Positions 1 to 12,172 of a stretch of 64,000 nt of DNA are shown here, one piece after another. This DNA comes from Aldrovandia affinis (taxonomy: Eukaryota; Chordata; Actinopteri; Notacanthiformes; Halosauridae). The notes below the pieces were generated by a model. That model was not told the DNA's origin. It saw only the letters and a program-made list of their open reading frames with translations, and made no database searches. Position 1 is the stretch's first letter; each line of letters opens with the position of its first letter. A program made the translations under genes and the position numbers. The stretch is from NCBI GenBank assembly GCA_029706075.1, contig JAINUG010000039.1, positions 2,459,001 to 2,523,000 on the forward strand. The letters are read 5' to 3'.

Positions 1-419
1 TGGGAACCGATCTGAAGCGAAAATAAGGCAAACTGCAGAACACGGAAAATTAAACCTGAGAGGCGTTGCGTGCCGTGGATATCTATTGCACAGAGGTGAA
101 AAGCTTAAAGTGGAGGGGATGGACAGATGCAGTAGGTGTCAGCGCCTTCGTCCACACCTGTACGGAGTTAACGAGAAACAGGAGGTGAATGAAAGGACAC
201 CCTCTCCTTCACGTTTCCTCGGATCAAAAATAGGAGGTGTGAAGAACTGGAGAATGCAACGCTGCCGCAGAGGTGTTAGCCAGGCCCGAATTGCCTGCGC
301 TCAACGCAGGTGTGATTAGACTGTGTGAATGCCACGTCAGACCCACGGCAGGTAAGGCTTGCTGAAAATTGTTACATACTTAAACCGAAGCATACCTGTG
401 TTGTGATTGGTTGGAATCT
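1..419. other. Intergenic, nothing recognised
   Basis: No recognised gene or repeat. The short open frame at 86-319 has no domain, no splice signals and no resemblance to a known protein. Confidence 0.5.
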
Positions 420-646
420 GGCAGCAGTGTAGTGTAATGGTTAGGGAACTGGACTTGTAACTCAGAGGTTGCTGGTTCAATTCCTGGGTGGGGCACTGCC
501 ATTGTACCCTTGAGCAAGGTACTTAACCTGAATTGCTTCAGTAAATATCCAGCTGTATAAATGGATTGTATGTAAAAGAAAAATGTAAACTGTGTAAGTT
601 GCTCTGGATAAGAGCGTCTACTAAATGCCTAAAAATGTCAAATGTA
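420..646 (+). mobile_element. tRNA-headed SINE, family T (Thr-like head)
   Basis: The 5' head carries RNA polymerase III signals: an A-box-like stretch TAGTGTAATGG (430-440) and a perfect B box GGTTCAATTCC (474-484). In the best copies of this family the ends of the head (GGCAGTG and CACTGCC) form a 7-bp acceptor stem, and the anticodon loop reads TGT, as in tRNA-Thr. The body runs through a segment about a 'cttgagcaaggtacttaacctg' type motif and ends in the teleost SINE/LINE tail GTAAGTYGCTCTGGATAAGA. It is non-coding and would be moved by a partner LINE. It faces an inverted copy at 684-911. Confidence 0.85.
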
Positions 647-683
647 ATCTGGTACTCAGGTAAGGCAATTCCATCCGATGCGA

Positions 684-911
684 TACATTACATTACATTA
701 CAGGCATTTAGCAGACGCTCTTATCCAGAGCGACTCACAGTTTTTACATTTATTTACATACAATCCATTTGTACAGCTGGATATTAACTGAAGCAATTCA
801 GGTTAAGTACCTTGCTCAAGGGGTACAACAGCAGTGTCCCACCTGGGGATTGAACCTGCAACCTTAACGTTACAAGCCCAGTTCCCTAACCATTACACTA
901 CACTGCCTGCC
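684..911 (-). mobile_element. SINE family T, inverted copy
   Basis: Read on the minus strand this is a nearly full-length family T SINE: head at 911, tail at 684, with A and B boxes recognisable. The tail side ends in a short (CATTA)n-like stretch, the usual simple repeat at a SINE 3' end. With 420-646 it forms a tail-to-tail inverted pair about 37 bp apart. Confidence 0.85.
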
Positions 912-930
912 TATGTGAAATCATAGTATG

Positions 931-1312
931 TTTTTTTATTTTTTATTAATTTGTTTCAGATTTTTCCCTGTTTTTTTCAGAATTTAGTGGCCAATTATAT
1001 CCTCTATTTATTTCGATTTGCCCTCCCCACACAAACTCGCTTGTCTCTATGAGGCAAGCTAATTCTCCAAGGGCAGCAATCTCCGCTTCCTTCAAGACAG
1101 AATTCGCCCACCCACGTTCTGGAGACACCCTTATGCGCTTCTCAGCAATTTCATGCCAGCTCACCCTCCCCCTGGGGCAGACAGCTAAACGCCGCCCCCG
1201 ATCAGGACTCCCCACCAGGGTTTTATACAGTCGGGTTTTGAACTGCGACCCTGCGAACCAGCTCACACTCGGACCAGCCAATAGGTGTGCGTTAGACTGC
1301 TACGCTGTATGT
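931..1312 (-). mobile_element. Long tRNA-derived SINE, family S
   Basis: On the minus strand it starts with an A-box-like AGCGTAGCAGTCTAACGC, continues through a region rich in 'cccc/gggg' with the motif GTCCGCCCC-like, and ends with a hallmark 3' part resembling AGGGTATAATTGGC followed by an A-rich end (the T-rich stretch at 931-960). At least seven other copies occur in this window. Both ORFs called across it are by-products. Confidence 0.7.
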
Positions 1313-3019
1313 TTTTTAATCTGTCAGTATCGATGTAGGATCTGACTGAATCCTCTTTTGAACATAAGGGAGCGAGTAAATCCAAGTAAAGAGCCAACAA
1401 CTCCTGATCTGATCCAGCAATGTGATAGGGCAAATGTGAGATTACAGGACCTGCTGCTAAATGATGCTATTACTGCTAAGGTTACATGTATAATTCTGAA
1501 GACTTGCTGGGAATCCTTGAGCCAATCAGAGATGCACAATATATATGTGGGGTGCAATTACTTTTTTTATTGAGAGCACAGGGAAGTAAATATATAAGCA
1601 GGATTAAGGATGCTAACAGCCCCGAATTACCTGAGACATCCTGTATTCCCAGCCTGCTAATACTTGGCTGCTGGCAACACTACGCAGAACACACAACAGT
1701 GCTGTGGTTCTGTATTTGCTTGTTTGACTCTTGGACAAACATTTGGATGGAAATTGCTTTCATGTAAATTTTTTAAATGAGTATTTTTAAAATGAGACTA
1801 TAAAATGAGAAAATTATTATTATTTTCCCCTCAGGTCTAGCAGCTTGGGAATACCGGAATAATGATATTCTTAAATTATGACTCACTCGTATGCAATGCA
1901 GTTCCCACATGGCACTGTGTCAATTCCTTTTTTTATGAGCAGCGTATCAAATGTGATTGATCGGTGGACAGATTGATTGGTCGATTGATTGGTTGATTGA
2001 TTGCCCTGGCTGTGCACATGTGGGTAGGACAGACCGGGCCTTGCCTGTCAGCACATTCATGTCACGCCTGCAGTAGACCTCCACCATCTTCACCTCTTGG
2101 GAGTAAACAGTCTCCATCTGCTGAACAGGTGTTGCGTGTGTGCATTGCACTGGGATTAACATTAATTCCTAACTTATTATGGACTTATTTTGTCTACCCA
2201 GGACTTTGCATATGTTGTTGGGATGAAAATGTGGCAATTAAGTCGCATTATCCTAATTATTTTTTGTAACACTCTGTAGTAGTTTTTGTAATGCGATTTT
2301 ACTGGTCTTGTGATGTGATTGCATGCAACTGTCAGGGACGAATCGCTTGACGGAAATGCGTAGTTCTTGGGAAGGTTACATGAACACGTTCCACAGTCGT
2401 GATATGTCTGGGGTGAGAGAATGTGGACTCATCACCTGCGAAGACATGCCACCTGGGAAGACGGATGACGGAAATCCGCACAATCGCTCTTCTGTTTTAA
2501 TAATGTCATTTAACAATGCGTTTAATTATACGAGGGCATCAGCGCATATTCCTCCTTCCTGTTTTAAAGGAAAATCATTTGAAGTCACAAAGTGAATCTG
2601 GAAAACAGAGCTCCTCTGACTGAGGGCGTATGAATTACACTGTAACAGTGACTTGCAGAAAAGCCTCCTACTCTAGTGCGATGCGGCTTTATCTGATTGG
2701 CTGAGAAATTCCGCCAGCAGGTGAATCTTTATCTGATTGGCTGACAGGGGCCATTGCTGCTAAACCAGCTTCAGGTCACCCATTTTAGCTCTTGTGCTTT
2801 AGTTGAAAAGATCATAGCCACAGCCTGATCACAGCTCAAATCCATGGCCTTCCCCTGAAACTCAAGAGATCCCTCCCTCCCGAAAATGGTTAAACTCCAG
2901 AACAAAAAGGCATATTATTATTTATTGTCACATGAAAGCCCAGATTAGTGGTTATAATTCTTATTCCTTATCTTGGTCAGTAAGTTTATAATCAAGTAGG
3001 TGCCTTGCCCAGAATGCAG
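1313..3019. repeat. Intergenic; (GATT)n microsatellite at 1957-2003
   Basis: Mostly single-copy-looking AT-leaning sequence. An imperfect GATT repeat lies at 1957-2003. The phrase 'tttatctgattggctga' occurs twice, at about 2688 and 2727. No gene is supported. Confidence 0.5.
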
Positions 3020-3225
3020 GTTGCCCACTACAGCCATGGTTCGAAACCCGGCAGCGCCAGGGAGCCCAGATCAGGGGCGATTGACTGTCCGCCCCAGGGG
3101 GAGGGTGGAGGGTGAGGTGGCATGAGCTCACTGAGGAGTGCGGAGGACTTCCCTGTGGACAAAATATAGGGTATAATTGGGAGAAAAACTGGGAAAAAAT
3201 CTGAAATAATTTATCAAAAAAATAA
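3020..3225 (+). mobile_element. SINE family S, 5'-damaged copy
   Basis: A B box GGTTCGAAACC (about 3038-3048) is followed by the family's GTCCGCCCC motif, the AGGGTATAATTGG 3' hallmark and an A-rich end. The A-box side is degenerate. It lies directly before a family A SINE. Confidence 0.65.
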
Positions 3226-3286
3226 TCATTTAAGTTTATAATGAAGTGAAGTTATAATGAGGTGAGAGAGTGCTCCATGGTACACT

Positions 3287-3440
3287 GGTTCTGTATGGCT
3301 CAGTAGGTAGAGCATGGGTTGGCAACACTTAGGTTGTGGGTTCAATTCCCACTGGGACCACATATACTGAAAAATGTATGCATTCATTACTGTAAGTCGC
3401 TTTGGATAAAAGCGTCTGCTAAATGGTATATATATATGTA
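3287..3440 (+). mobile_element. tRNA-headed SINE, family A (Ala-like head)
   Basis: The head has an A-box TGGCTCAGTAGGTAGAGCA and a B box GGTTCAATTCC near 3339-3349. In the better copies (44586, 50335) the anticodon loop reads TTGGCAA, i.e. GGC, as in tRNA-Ala. After a short spacer with 'tgtatgcattca' comes the tail TGTAAGTCGCTTTGGATAAA, the same type of tail as family T. It ends in a (TA)n stretch. It is about 150 bp, shorter than family T. Confidence 0.85.
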
Positions 3441-3789
3441 TATATACACTGCTGATCAAAGGGCTTAATGACATAGGCCATAACCCCCCCACTGCCAGGC
3501 CTCTCTTTCAGGGGCCATGTCCAGGTGTGGGTGGACTGTCCCGGGTCAGCTCAGAGATGCAGCTCAGCTCAGGGCTGCATTTCTTTTAGCGTTGTTGACC
3601 CCCAAACCAATTCCAGCAGCATCAGAGGGCAGATTGCCCTCCGTTCCTACATTCCCAAGGCTGATCTAAACAGTAGTGCTTAAACGTTTCTTGTGTGTGT
3701 GCCAAGAGAGACCCATCCCCATCCACAGCTAGGTTTACCAGGAGCATGTGCAACCACATCAAAATCCTTGGCCACATAGAGGAACCACT
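3441..3789. other. Intergenic, nothing recognised
   Basis: No gene or named repeat seen. The first few bases after the SINE are TA-rich. Confidence 0.4.
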
Positions 3790-4215
3790 TCATTGATATA
3801 TGTTAGAAGGGATGAAACGTTGCAGAGAGATGGGACCCAGGCGCAGAGACGAAGCCAGAGGCAGCAATACAATAAACTGAATATTTATTGAACACGTTGG
3901 AACTAATGAAAACACAAGAACAAAACTCAAACTGGAAGAAAATGAACAGGAGTATAAATAATAAAACACTAACACAAACAAACACGAGTTGTACGACAAA
4001 GGCTCAAAATGGTAACACTGAAACACTATGGTTAGTAAACACAGGGAATAACCATTGAAGACAGAGGACAGAACAAAGAAAACAGGCAACTTAAATGAGG
4101 GCATGAAAAACAAGGTGGAATCACTCAAACAATGAAACAAGGCACAGGTGGAATCACTCAGGACAATAAAACAATTAAACAATTAGACAATGACACAATC
4201 AGGGAACACTACACG
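3790..4215. repeat. Probable interspersed repeat, unclassified
   Basis: The stretch beginning 'gacccaggcgcagagacg' and running through 'tttattgaacac' resembles a phrase I recognise as common in teleost genomes. It is A-rich on the plus strand, which creates a long reverse ORF of low complexity (about 3790-4182) that is not a gene. I cannot assign a superfamily from sequence alone. Confidence 0.4.
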
Positions 4216-4537
4216 GGAAGCATAAGCATACCTACGAGTGAGGCCAATCTTCTGCTGCAATCTCAAAACACTGTTATCTTTACAGTGTCCATCTCCTGAG
4301 CCTCCATAAGTCCTTTCAGTTGAGTTTATACACTGCTGTGACACTTTCATATACATGCGTTTTTGGACATTTCACGTGAAATCCATAGGATTTTTCTGTT
4401 AGAGTGGACTGTTCTGTCTTTGTTTTGGTTCCTTTCGCTACTCAGTGAGAAGTGTGAGCTGAACTTTGACCTCTTGACTTTTGCCCAATACTGTGCCCAT
4501 TACTGCCTGTGCTATTTTGTTGCTCGTGTCACTCTTT

Positions 4538-4650
4538 ACATAAGAATGTAAGGACACATAATGACGAGAACAGGCCATTCAGACCACCTAGGCTCGTCAT
4601 TCACCAATCTAGGCTTGTCATTGAATATACCGTATAATATACCGTATAGG
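4538..4650 (+). repeat. Probable old retroposon fragment
   Basis: The phrase 'gagaacaggccattcagacc' and the following 'aggctcgtcat' (twice) match a widespread fish interspersed-repeat motif as far as I recall. Only a short, diverged piece is left and I cannot define its ends. From here to 5462 I see AT-rich sequence without genes. Confidence 0.35.
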
Positions 4651-5462
4651 TTCATCCACAAATGCCCCAGTGCCATGTGGTCATTTTGGCTGAAGAAAAA
4701 TCATCACAAATAACACGCCACTGTCCCCCTTGGAGGGGGGTCAGACAAAATCCAAGGAGAGAGGCAAAAAAAATCATATGTAGTTAAAAAAATGGAGGGA
4801 GAGCCTGAGGTCATCATAAAACTCATCTCTGAAGAAGGGACCATGACACAAGGCTATAATATACAATACTATACAAATGCATACTATACTAATCTTATTA
4901 GCAATCTTAATAGCAATCAGTGCTATATGGTCATGGTTATAAAAAAGCATATGGCTATCAACTACATAATTAGGTAGTAATCCGCTTAAATTAATTCTGA
5001 TTAAATTCTATCTTTCATCTAGATTTAGAAAATGTGAAGTTTCTTGTTGTTGATATCCATGTTTTTTTAAATATATATTTAGTTGTATTTCTTTAGATTA
5101 GACAAATTTAGGCTACTGACTGCAACTGAAAGCACTGTTGCCATGACATGGATTAACAGAAAATAAATCTCCCATCATAATTTAATTTCCAGATATGTTG
5201 TCAACAAAGATGCATGTTGTTCCATTAAATTTTTCTTGTTTTTATCAGACAAATGTAATTATCTCTGTGAGTGCATTCAGCCACAAACTTGCAGAACACT
5301 AATAGCATTTTCATCCTAGCAGTTATTCAAATGCAAATTAATTTGTTGTAACTAAAGAGAGGTTTGTCTGCTTGTACATTTATTTTGTATCATCCAATAT
5401 ATCAATTGTAAGTTAGAACAAAATATGAGCAAAACAAACCCATTTTAAAAACCAATCCTTTG

Positions 5463-5708
5463 TGGCCTCCCTGGTGGTGTGATGGTAGGAATGTTCAACA
5501 CTGCCCACTGCAACCGGGGTTCGGTTCCACCTAGGTCACGCCAGTTTGGTCTCTGGCAGTGAGTGCCACTAGGGGGCGGAAATTGGCTGTCCGCCCCAGG
5601 GAGGGGGGAGAGAAACAGATATGAGCTTGCTGCATATATGAGTGGTCCTGTGTGTTACGGTTAGAGTGTAACCGGGGAATAAAAAGGCATAAACATTTTT
5701 ATTTTTTT
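5463..5708 (+). mobile_element. SINE family S copy
   Basis: It starts GGCCTCCCTGG, as the reverse copy at 31410 does, followed by an A-box-like GTGTGATGGTAGGA and a B box GGGTTCGGTTCC (about 5517-5528). It then has the block GTGCCACTAGGGGGCGG and GCTGTCCGCCCCAGG, and an A/T-rich end. The 3' hallmark is weak. Confidence 0.65.
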
Positions 5709-6649
5709 AAACAATCCTTTGTCTGTGTACTGAGAGAGGCTTGCAGTATCATCCAGGAATCATTTATCTGTCTGGGAGTTCACAAATATCTCACTGATTG
5801 GCACTGCTTGGGTGTTATATCAGTTCCCAGTTCCCTTCGGTTGTCACGCAGAATAATTCACAGTATTTAGGAAAGTCATTCGCAACAGATGAATGTCACC
5901 TGTTGGGGCACAGCAATAAGCTACAAAGGGATATTCCTGTCGTTGGCTGTGTCCATCTTTACAGCAGCCATGGGTTTTTGGAAAATCTCCTGCTTTTAAT
6001 TGACCTGTTAATCAGAAATGAACTTCAGCAGGTACAGTGGACCTTCTGTAATTAATGAACAAGACTTGGGAAGGTGTTATCCCAGTTGATCTGAGAAATG
6101 TGTGAGTCCTGGTGAATAATTTCACACAGAATCAGATGAAACGGAATCAAGAATCAGAAGAACAAGGAACCTTCAGGACCTAAATAATACTGAATCGTAA
6201 AAGTGCCCGAGACTGGACTTTCACCCAATTCAAACCTGATGTCAACTCGATGACGGATGCGAATGTGCCCGATGTGGATTTAGAGTTACAGACCTGTGGA
6301 CATTCCTCTTCTCTTTCTTTCATTATTTATAATATATACTTTTCTTCTGGCCTCTTAGGCAGCATTGTCTATGAGGCCAGAAGATCTGCACACTATGTCT
6401 ATGACTATGAAAGGGCCCGTGGGTGAGAGGGTGAAAGACAAAGAGATGCAGGTAGAAAGAGAGAGAGGGAGAGAGAGGGAGAGGTGTGAGGACTGAGAGG
6501 GGTGTAAATGAATGATATTATCAGCCTGATATCATATTATTCATATTGTCATTTATGACACTGGTAGCAGGGCTTCTCTGCCCCTAGATACGGGGGATTT
6601 ATTAGGGGGGCATCATGCTGTTGAGTGGCACATCCTAATATAGCGCTGG
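5709..6649. repeat. Intergenic; (GAGA)n at 6440-6482
   Basis: A short purine-rich GA microsatellite lies at 6440-6482. The rest has no recognisable gene; ORFs here are short and without domains. Confidence 0.5.
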
Positions 6650-6850
6650 TTCATAATAATGATAATGGATTGCGTTTATATAGAACTTTTCATGATACTC
6701 AAAGTGCTTTACAGTGAAGGAGGGAAACTCACCTCAACCACCATCAATATGTACCACCGGGTGATTCATGGCAGCCATTTTGTACCACAATGCTCACCAC
6801 ACATCAGTCAGTATAAGTCCAGTGTACATACATGGCCTACAGTGTGGTGT
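6650..6850 (+). repeat. Interspersed repeat, common teleost type
   Basis: The motif TATATAGAACTTTTCATGAT followed by 'actcaaagtgctttacagtg' and 'gggaaactcacctcaaccacc' is a phrase I recognise as repeated widely in fish genomes, probably a retroposon 3' part. Class not certain. It explains the small ORF at 6659-6853. Confidence 0.5.
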
Positions 6851-6889
6851 TGAATACTGACCGCAGGAGCCCCACAAGAAGAGAGGTTT

Positions 6890-7165
6890 AAAATGGCAGG
6901 GTTTTCTCTGTTTCATTGTTCAAGAGTGACCCCTCTGGTCAATCGAGTACCTGCAGATTGGCTACGCCAACTGCAGATTAAGTGTATTTGTCCAATGCAG
7001 CGACTGCGCAGCTGAGCTTGTGGACTACAGAGAGAAAACATGTGTTTCTGAGAGTCAGTCTGCACTGCCCCCTGTCGGTGGTGGTTGTAGCGGTAACGAG
7101 GCAGGCCAACTGCACCAATACGATTGGGCATTCCGAACTGGGAGAAAATAATCAAATCTGGGATA
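6890..7165 (+). mobile_element. Possible degraded SINE family S relative
   Basis: The 3' part 'cgattgggcattccgaactgggagaaaata' style segment (7119-7150) resembles the family S end (TATAATTGGCNACCAAATTGGGAGAAAA). A second piece with the same end lies on the plus strand near 12976-13010. The heads are not clear. Confidence 0.35.
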
Positions 7166-8702
7166 CACAAATACAGTAAGGAGGGATACATATATTTGCG
7201 AGTGTAAGGAGAAGCACAGAGAAATGATGGATAAACTTCTCAAGTCAAATAAGTTCTCATGTCCTGTTGGCTTTTCTTTTCCAAGTGTCTGTACATGCTC
7301 CTGTTTGTGTATTGGCAGTCTGGGTTCGGTCTCTGAGGAAGATACAGATATCAAAGTTTAATCTGGATCTTCTTGGCCTCCAAGTCCGTCGGGCACAGAA
7401 TTGTGTTTTCAAACGGAAAACTCTAGTGCTCCAGCTTTTATTCTCTGCTTGTTTTTTTTACTCAATTGCCTGTCACTTCAACAAATGTCCACCGAATGGA
7501 CTTTTTCAAACGTGCCCTCTTCCTGACTCCAGAATAATGGCTGTGTAAGTGCAGGAAGTACAACTAAAGAAGTTTCAAAAGATTAGCTCCTAGATTGACT
7601 AAAACTGGAAAAGTCACTGCCTGCTTTCAAATTTAAACCTGCAATTTCACATTATGCCTAATATAGCATATTGTTGGCATTGTAAAAACAACCCTGTAGC
7701 TCCTAAAAGAGCTCCTAACTTGAGAAAAGTGCATAGGTAGAATTAAATTTTCTTGAAATGTGACATAATGCTGAGCCACGAAATGAACATTTGTGTGTCG
7801 TTAGACTGGGTAAGACAATAATCCGTATCCCTTTCGGCAATTAAAAATGACACCACCCACAATAAAAATGCACAATTTGCATATGCTGAGTTTAATGAAG
7901 AAAGCAAGTGAACCATAATCAACCAAAAGAGGAGGGTGTGCATTTAACAGTAAAAATCCAGCTGAGCTGTCACGGCAGAAATCTTCAGTCAAACTAGGCA
8001 AACGTGAAATATAAAGTGAGACGAGGGAAAGAATTGCACAAAGAGGGAAATAGATTATTCAATTTGAATTGCACAAAGACCTGTAAATTCATTTGAAATG
8101 TGCGCCTAGATGCAAAATGTCCTGAAAATGAGAAAATTGCTTTTAGCGTAGCATCTGTGACAAGAACCGACAAGGGGTCTTTACCCTCCCTCCATCAAGG
8201 ATCGGGTAACTCAGGCAGGAGCAGCAGGTACATTTGGCTGAACAGATTGCCCCCCTCCCTCCCCGATCTGGAGATGGGAGCACCTCTGTACCCCTTTCAG
8301 TTATGCTGAGGGTTCATGAGGCCATTGAGGTGGACTGCATCGCATTCTTCCGTATAATTGTAATCCTTTGACGTGTCCAAATGATGAATAATCCACCGTC
8401 ATACAAGCCTGTAAGTGGCTGTACCAATGGTGACACTTGTGATGTTTTACAACATCTTTTTTTTCATATGTATCCGGAAGGAGACCAACATCTGAAACAT
8501 GTCAATTATTCCTGCAACAGTACTTGAGGTGAGCAGTTAAAAGGAAAGGGGGACACGGTAATTGACAGAGACAATTCTTACATAAGTCACTCGCTGCTTC
8601 TGGTTGCAACCCCAGCACACCCCAAAACAGGAGTAAACCTATCAAAGACATGTTGCAAAAATGCTACAAACGTCTCGGATGTGCCCTTGTCGTTCACCGT
8701 GT
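7166..8702. other. Intergenic, nothing recognised
   Basis: AT-leaning sequence without recognisable domains, RNA genes or named repeats. Short ORFs on both strands look random. Confidence 0.45.
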
Positions 8703-8903
8703 TACATTTTACATTTCATTTGACATTTTAGGCATTTAGCAGACGCTTTTATCCAGAGCGACTTACACAGTTTACATTTCTTTGCATACAATCCATTTAT
8801 ACAGCTGGATATTTTTACTGAAGCAATTCCTTGCTCAAGGTTACAACAGAAGTGCCCCCACCTGGGAACTGAACCTGCAACCTCTGAGTTACAAGCCCAG
8901 CTT
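8703..8903 (-). mobile_element. SINE family T, head-truncated
   Basis: On the minus strand the tail (GTAAGTCGCTCTGGATAAAA) is at 8740-8768 and the body and B box follow. The copy breaks off within the anticodon arm near 8903, so the A box is missing. Confidence 0.8.
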
Positions 8904-9769
8904 CGTGTTGCGTGTTGACATGACATCATCAGCCAGAGACAGCAGGTCACAACGAAGGTCACTTAGGGGTCACGGGTTTCTGTACTTCTGTGCCAGAGTT
9001 TAGTTGGGACTGCGTGGGGTTCACTGGAGCCCTAACACAGCCCTTTGAAGCACGGCAACCTTGGGTGTCATCGTCTGTGCCGTGGAAACGCAGAGCCGGT
9101 CAGACTGAGACGGAGTTCTGGGACAGGATTTATGTGCCAATCCCATCCACCACAGGCAACCCTGTCGAGAGCCAGTGGCAACCGCGAGACTCATTATTTA
9201 TACACCTCAATAGTGGCTACAATATTTAATATTGCACATAAAATACTTGAAATTGGGGTAGATTTATCAAAGGTTTGCTCAAGGTAAATACCCGACGCCC
9301 CCAGAAAAATCACTGGAGCCCTCAAAAGAATGAATGTCTTCTTGCTTCCAATGACACTGCACCAAATAGCTTTTAGTGAAACTGACCAGCACTTTCCTCC
9401 CACTGACAGATCCATTGATTAAAATGCATGATATTTGAGACCTTTCGAAACGACCAATTTCTAAACTATGACTGGTTTCTGTTTCAGCAGCGTCGCCAAA
9501 CCTAATTATATGCATATATACATACTAATATTATCAAGCTATATGCCTTTATGCAATCTATGAGATGCAGACTAATCAGATACGTGAATAGATTGCTTAT
9601 TCATAGCCTTTAAAAGCATAATTCTTGTCAATTACATGTAGAGCTGGCCATCCTGAGTCACCCCGTCGCTGCCAAAAGCCCCAGTCAGGGGGGGTCAGGG
9701 GATCATTTTCCAGTTTATCCCAAATTGGCTCAATAGTTTTTTTTCCCTGTTTTCTTCCCTTTGGAAAAT
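8904..9769. other. Intergenic, nothing recognised
   Basis: No gene or repeat recognised. Confidence 0.4.
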
Positions 9770-9961
9770 GGCAGTGTAGTGTAATGGTTAGGGAGCTGGG
9801 CTTGTAACTCAGAGGTTGCAGGTCCAATTCCCAGGTGAGACACTGCCGTTGTACCCTTGAGCAAAGTACTTAACCTGAATATCCAACTGTATAAATGGAT
9901 TGTATGTAAAGAATAAGAGCGTCTGCTAAATGCCTAAAATGTAATGTAAAATGTAAATGCA
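9770..9961 (+). mobile_element. SINE family T copy, tail partly deleted
   Basis: The head begins GGCAGTGTAGTGTAATGG and keeps the Thr-like anticodon arm with loop CTTGTAA. The B box has one change (GGTCCAATTCC). The body has lost part of the 'attgcttcag' segment and of the tail, but GAATAAGAGCGTCTGCTAAA is present. Confidence 0.8.
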
Positions 9962-11307
9962 AGAGTAAATGCTTGAGAGAGAGCACAGGCAAGCACGCGC
10001 TCTCTCTCTCAAAAACACATGATGTCAGCCGTCACTTCATTCCGCAGTCCACGAGTTAAGCTTGCAGAGGCACGAGTTGGAGGAAGGTCACCAGGGGTGC
10101 ACACAATCCAGATTCAATTCCAGTCCACGGGGCTCATCCACACACTGGAGCAGTGCCTTAACAGGATGAGCCCCGAAAATGCCCATTGTGATGTGCTGTG
10201 CGACAAACTTTTTATAAATGGCGCCGTACAAAAAAATCAAGATTGATCGATCGAAAGTGAGGCACAATCAATGCGCTCCCTGGATATGAGGTCTTCCTGC
10301 TCATTTCTTCTCCAGAGCTGAGGGAAATATGTCAGAACATCTGGTAATGAAATGAATGCCTTTGTTCTCTTGGCTGTACTTCACAGGAGGGAAAAGGTCT
10401 GGGTAGCAGTAAAAATGGGGGCCGCTGTCATTTATTGCCAATAAAGCCCGCAATGTTGTACACGAAATGGTGTCCCATTTATATTGATTAAGAGCTTATG
10501 TAGTGCGGCCTCTCTGGATCTTGGCACTACACGCCTGTAGGCCATCTCCGCACGGAGCAATGTGCAAATTGAGCTTAAGATTTTTCGGTTATACAGACAA
10601 ATGCAGGCAGGGCTACTTCACTGTAACTGCAAAATTAATAAGCACAGGCTGCAATATGAATTCTCTCCTCACAAGAATATTACCCCTTCGTCCAAAAAAA
10701 ATAGATGTCTAATCCCCCCTGCAGCAAACTTCTGAAATCTATTGTTGCGGAATGTCTTATTAGTCTTGGGCAAGGATATGTTTTCGATTGGGGATGGGGT
10801 CGAATGGACTTTTGGTTTTCAGAATGCCTTATGCTTTCTCTCCTTTGAGCTACAGGTTGCTGCCACGATAAAGGATCTGGTGGCTCGGTTATGGTGCAGG
10901 GTGCATTTTCCTATCAAGACACTTTATGTTGGTGTTTCCTTTATTTTGGCAGTTATTTGTACATATTTACAGTACATATATTAATACATATATACATAAT
11001 CACATATAAAATATTGGTCAGGACATAATGAAAGGGAATGTTTCATATCTACAAATTATTGGGGGGGGACAGATATGACTGTTTTAAATATTGGGGGGGA
11101 CCCTGTCCCCCCACTCGTTACGCCCTATAGTGTAATTTCCCCTGATGTCTCATTAATAACATTAATACACTGCGCATTTTTCAAAACTATTTACATTAGC
11201 TCAACACGTCAGACTTTCCCACCTGGAACTTGAGCGTATTTCCTGTACGTTGAAATGCCTGAAACATCCAACAGCAAAAGAGTTACCACGTTTATATATT
11301 TTCCATG
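9962..11307. other. Intergenic; CT/GA and G-rich short repeats
   Basis: A short CTCTCTCT tract lies at about 9998-10010. Two G runs with matching C-rich sequence (11061-11125, 'ttgggggggg' and 'cctgtccccccac') resemble a piece of a dispersed repeat. No gene is supported. Confidence 0.4.
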
Positions 11308-11496
11308 TTGGCATTTAACAGACATTCTTATCCAGAGCGACTTACACAGTTTTGCACTCCATCCATTTATACAGTTAGATATTTACTGAAGCAATTCAGG
11401 TTAAGTACTTTGTACAGCAGCAGTGCTCCGCCTGGGATTCAAGCATGCAACTTCTAAGTTACAAGCCCAGTTCCCAAACCATTGTACTGCACTGGA
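11308..11496 (-). mobile_element. SINE family T, diverged copy
   Basis: Minus-strand copy with tail at about 11311-11345 and head ending CAGTGCAGTACAATGG near 11496. Several substitutions and small deletions suggest it is older than the copy at 22551. Confidence 0.75.
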
Positions 11497-11870
11497 AGAA
11501 ATGACAGGAATATTTGTTCTGTGAATGTAAAGTCTGCATTATGTCACGTGTAAGATTTTCATAATGTAAGATTTTATTTGAGTGAGGCTTGTAAGGACAT
11601 GATTCCCGCTAGAAACGAGCCCTGAACGCATTATCGTGGAAGAAACATTTTTTCACTCAAAAGCTCCTCAACTGAACCGTACACAAGCAAAGACACATAA
11701 AGGCTGTGTGAAGACAATGACAGGGAGGATTTTGGAGAGAACATGATGAATGTGCTCTCTCATACCAGCACAGTTACTCAGGCAATAAGGCTCCTTCCAT
11801 TGTGTGTCTTTCAGTCTGGTACATTGTGACAGGCAATTTCTCTTCGTGCTTGTCCTCAAAACTGAGTTTG

Positions 11871-12172
11871 GAGCCTCCGATAGCGTAGCGGTCTAACGCA
11901 CCTGTGTTGTCTGGTCCTTTACAAGTGTGAGCTGCCTATCACGGTCGCGGTTCGAAACCCAATCGAAAAGCCCCGATCCCTGTCCACCCCAGGGGGAGGG
12001 TGAGCTGGCACGAGTTTGCTGAGAAGCGCGTAAAAGTGACTCCAGAACGTGGGTGGGCAAATTCCGTCTCGAAGGAGGTTCGCTGCCCTCTGAGAATTAG
12101 CTTGCCGAGAGACGAGCAGCGAACTCATGTGGGGTGGGAGACTAAATAAATAGAGGGTATAATTGGCCTCCA
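11871..12172 (+). mobile_element. SINE family S, well-preserved copy
   Basis: A-box TAGCGTAGCGGTCTAACGCA (11881-11900), B box GGTTCGAAACCC (11949-11960), a run ending AGGGGGAGGGTGAGCTGGCA and the 3' hallmark AGAGGGTATAATTGGC near 12153-12168. This copy best shows the tRNA-derived head of family S. Confidence 0.75.

Noticed and set aside
420..484. Functional tRNA-Thr gene
   Set aside because: The tRNA-like part continues into a SINE body and tail and occurs in many diverged copies; it is a SINE head. The same holds for the tRNA-Ala-like heads.
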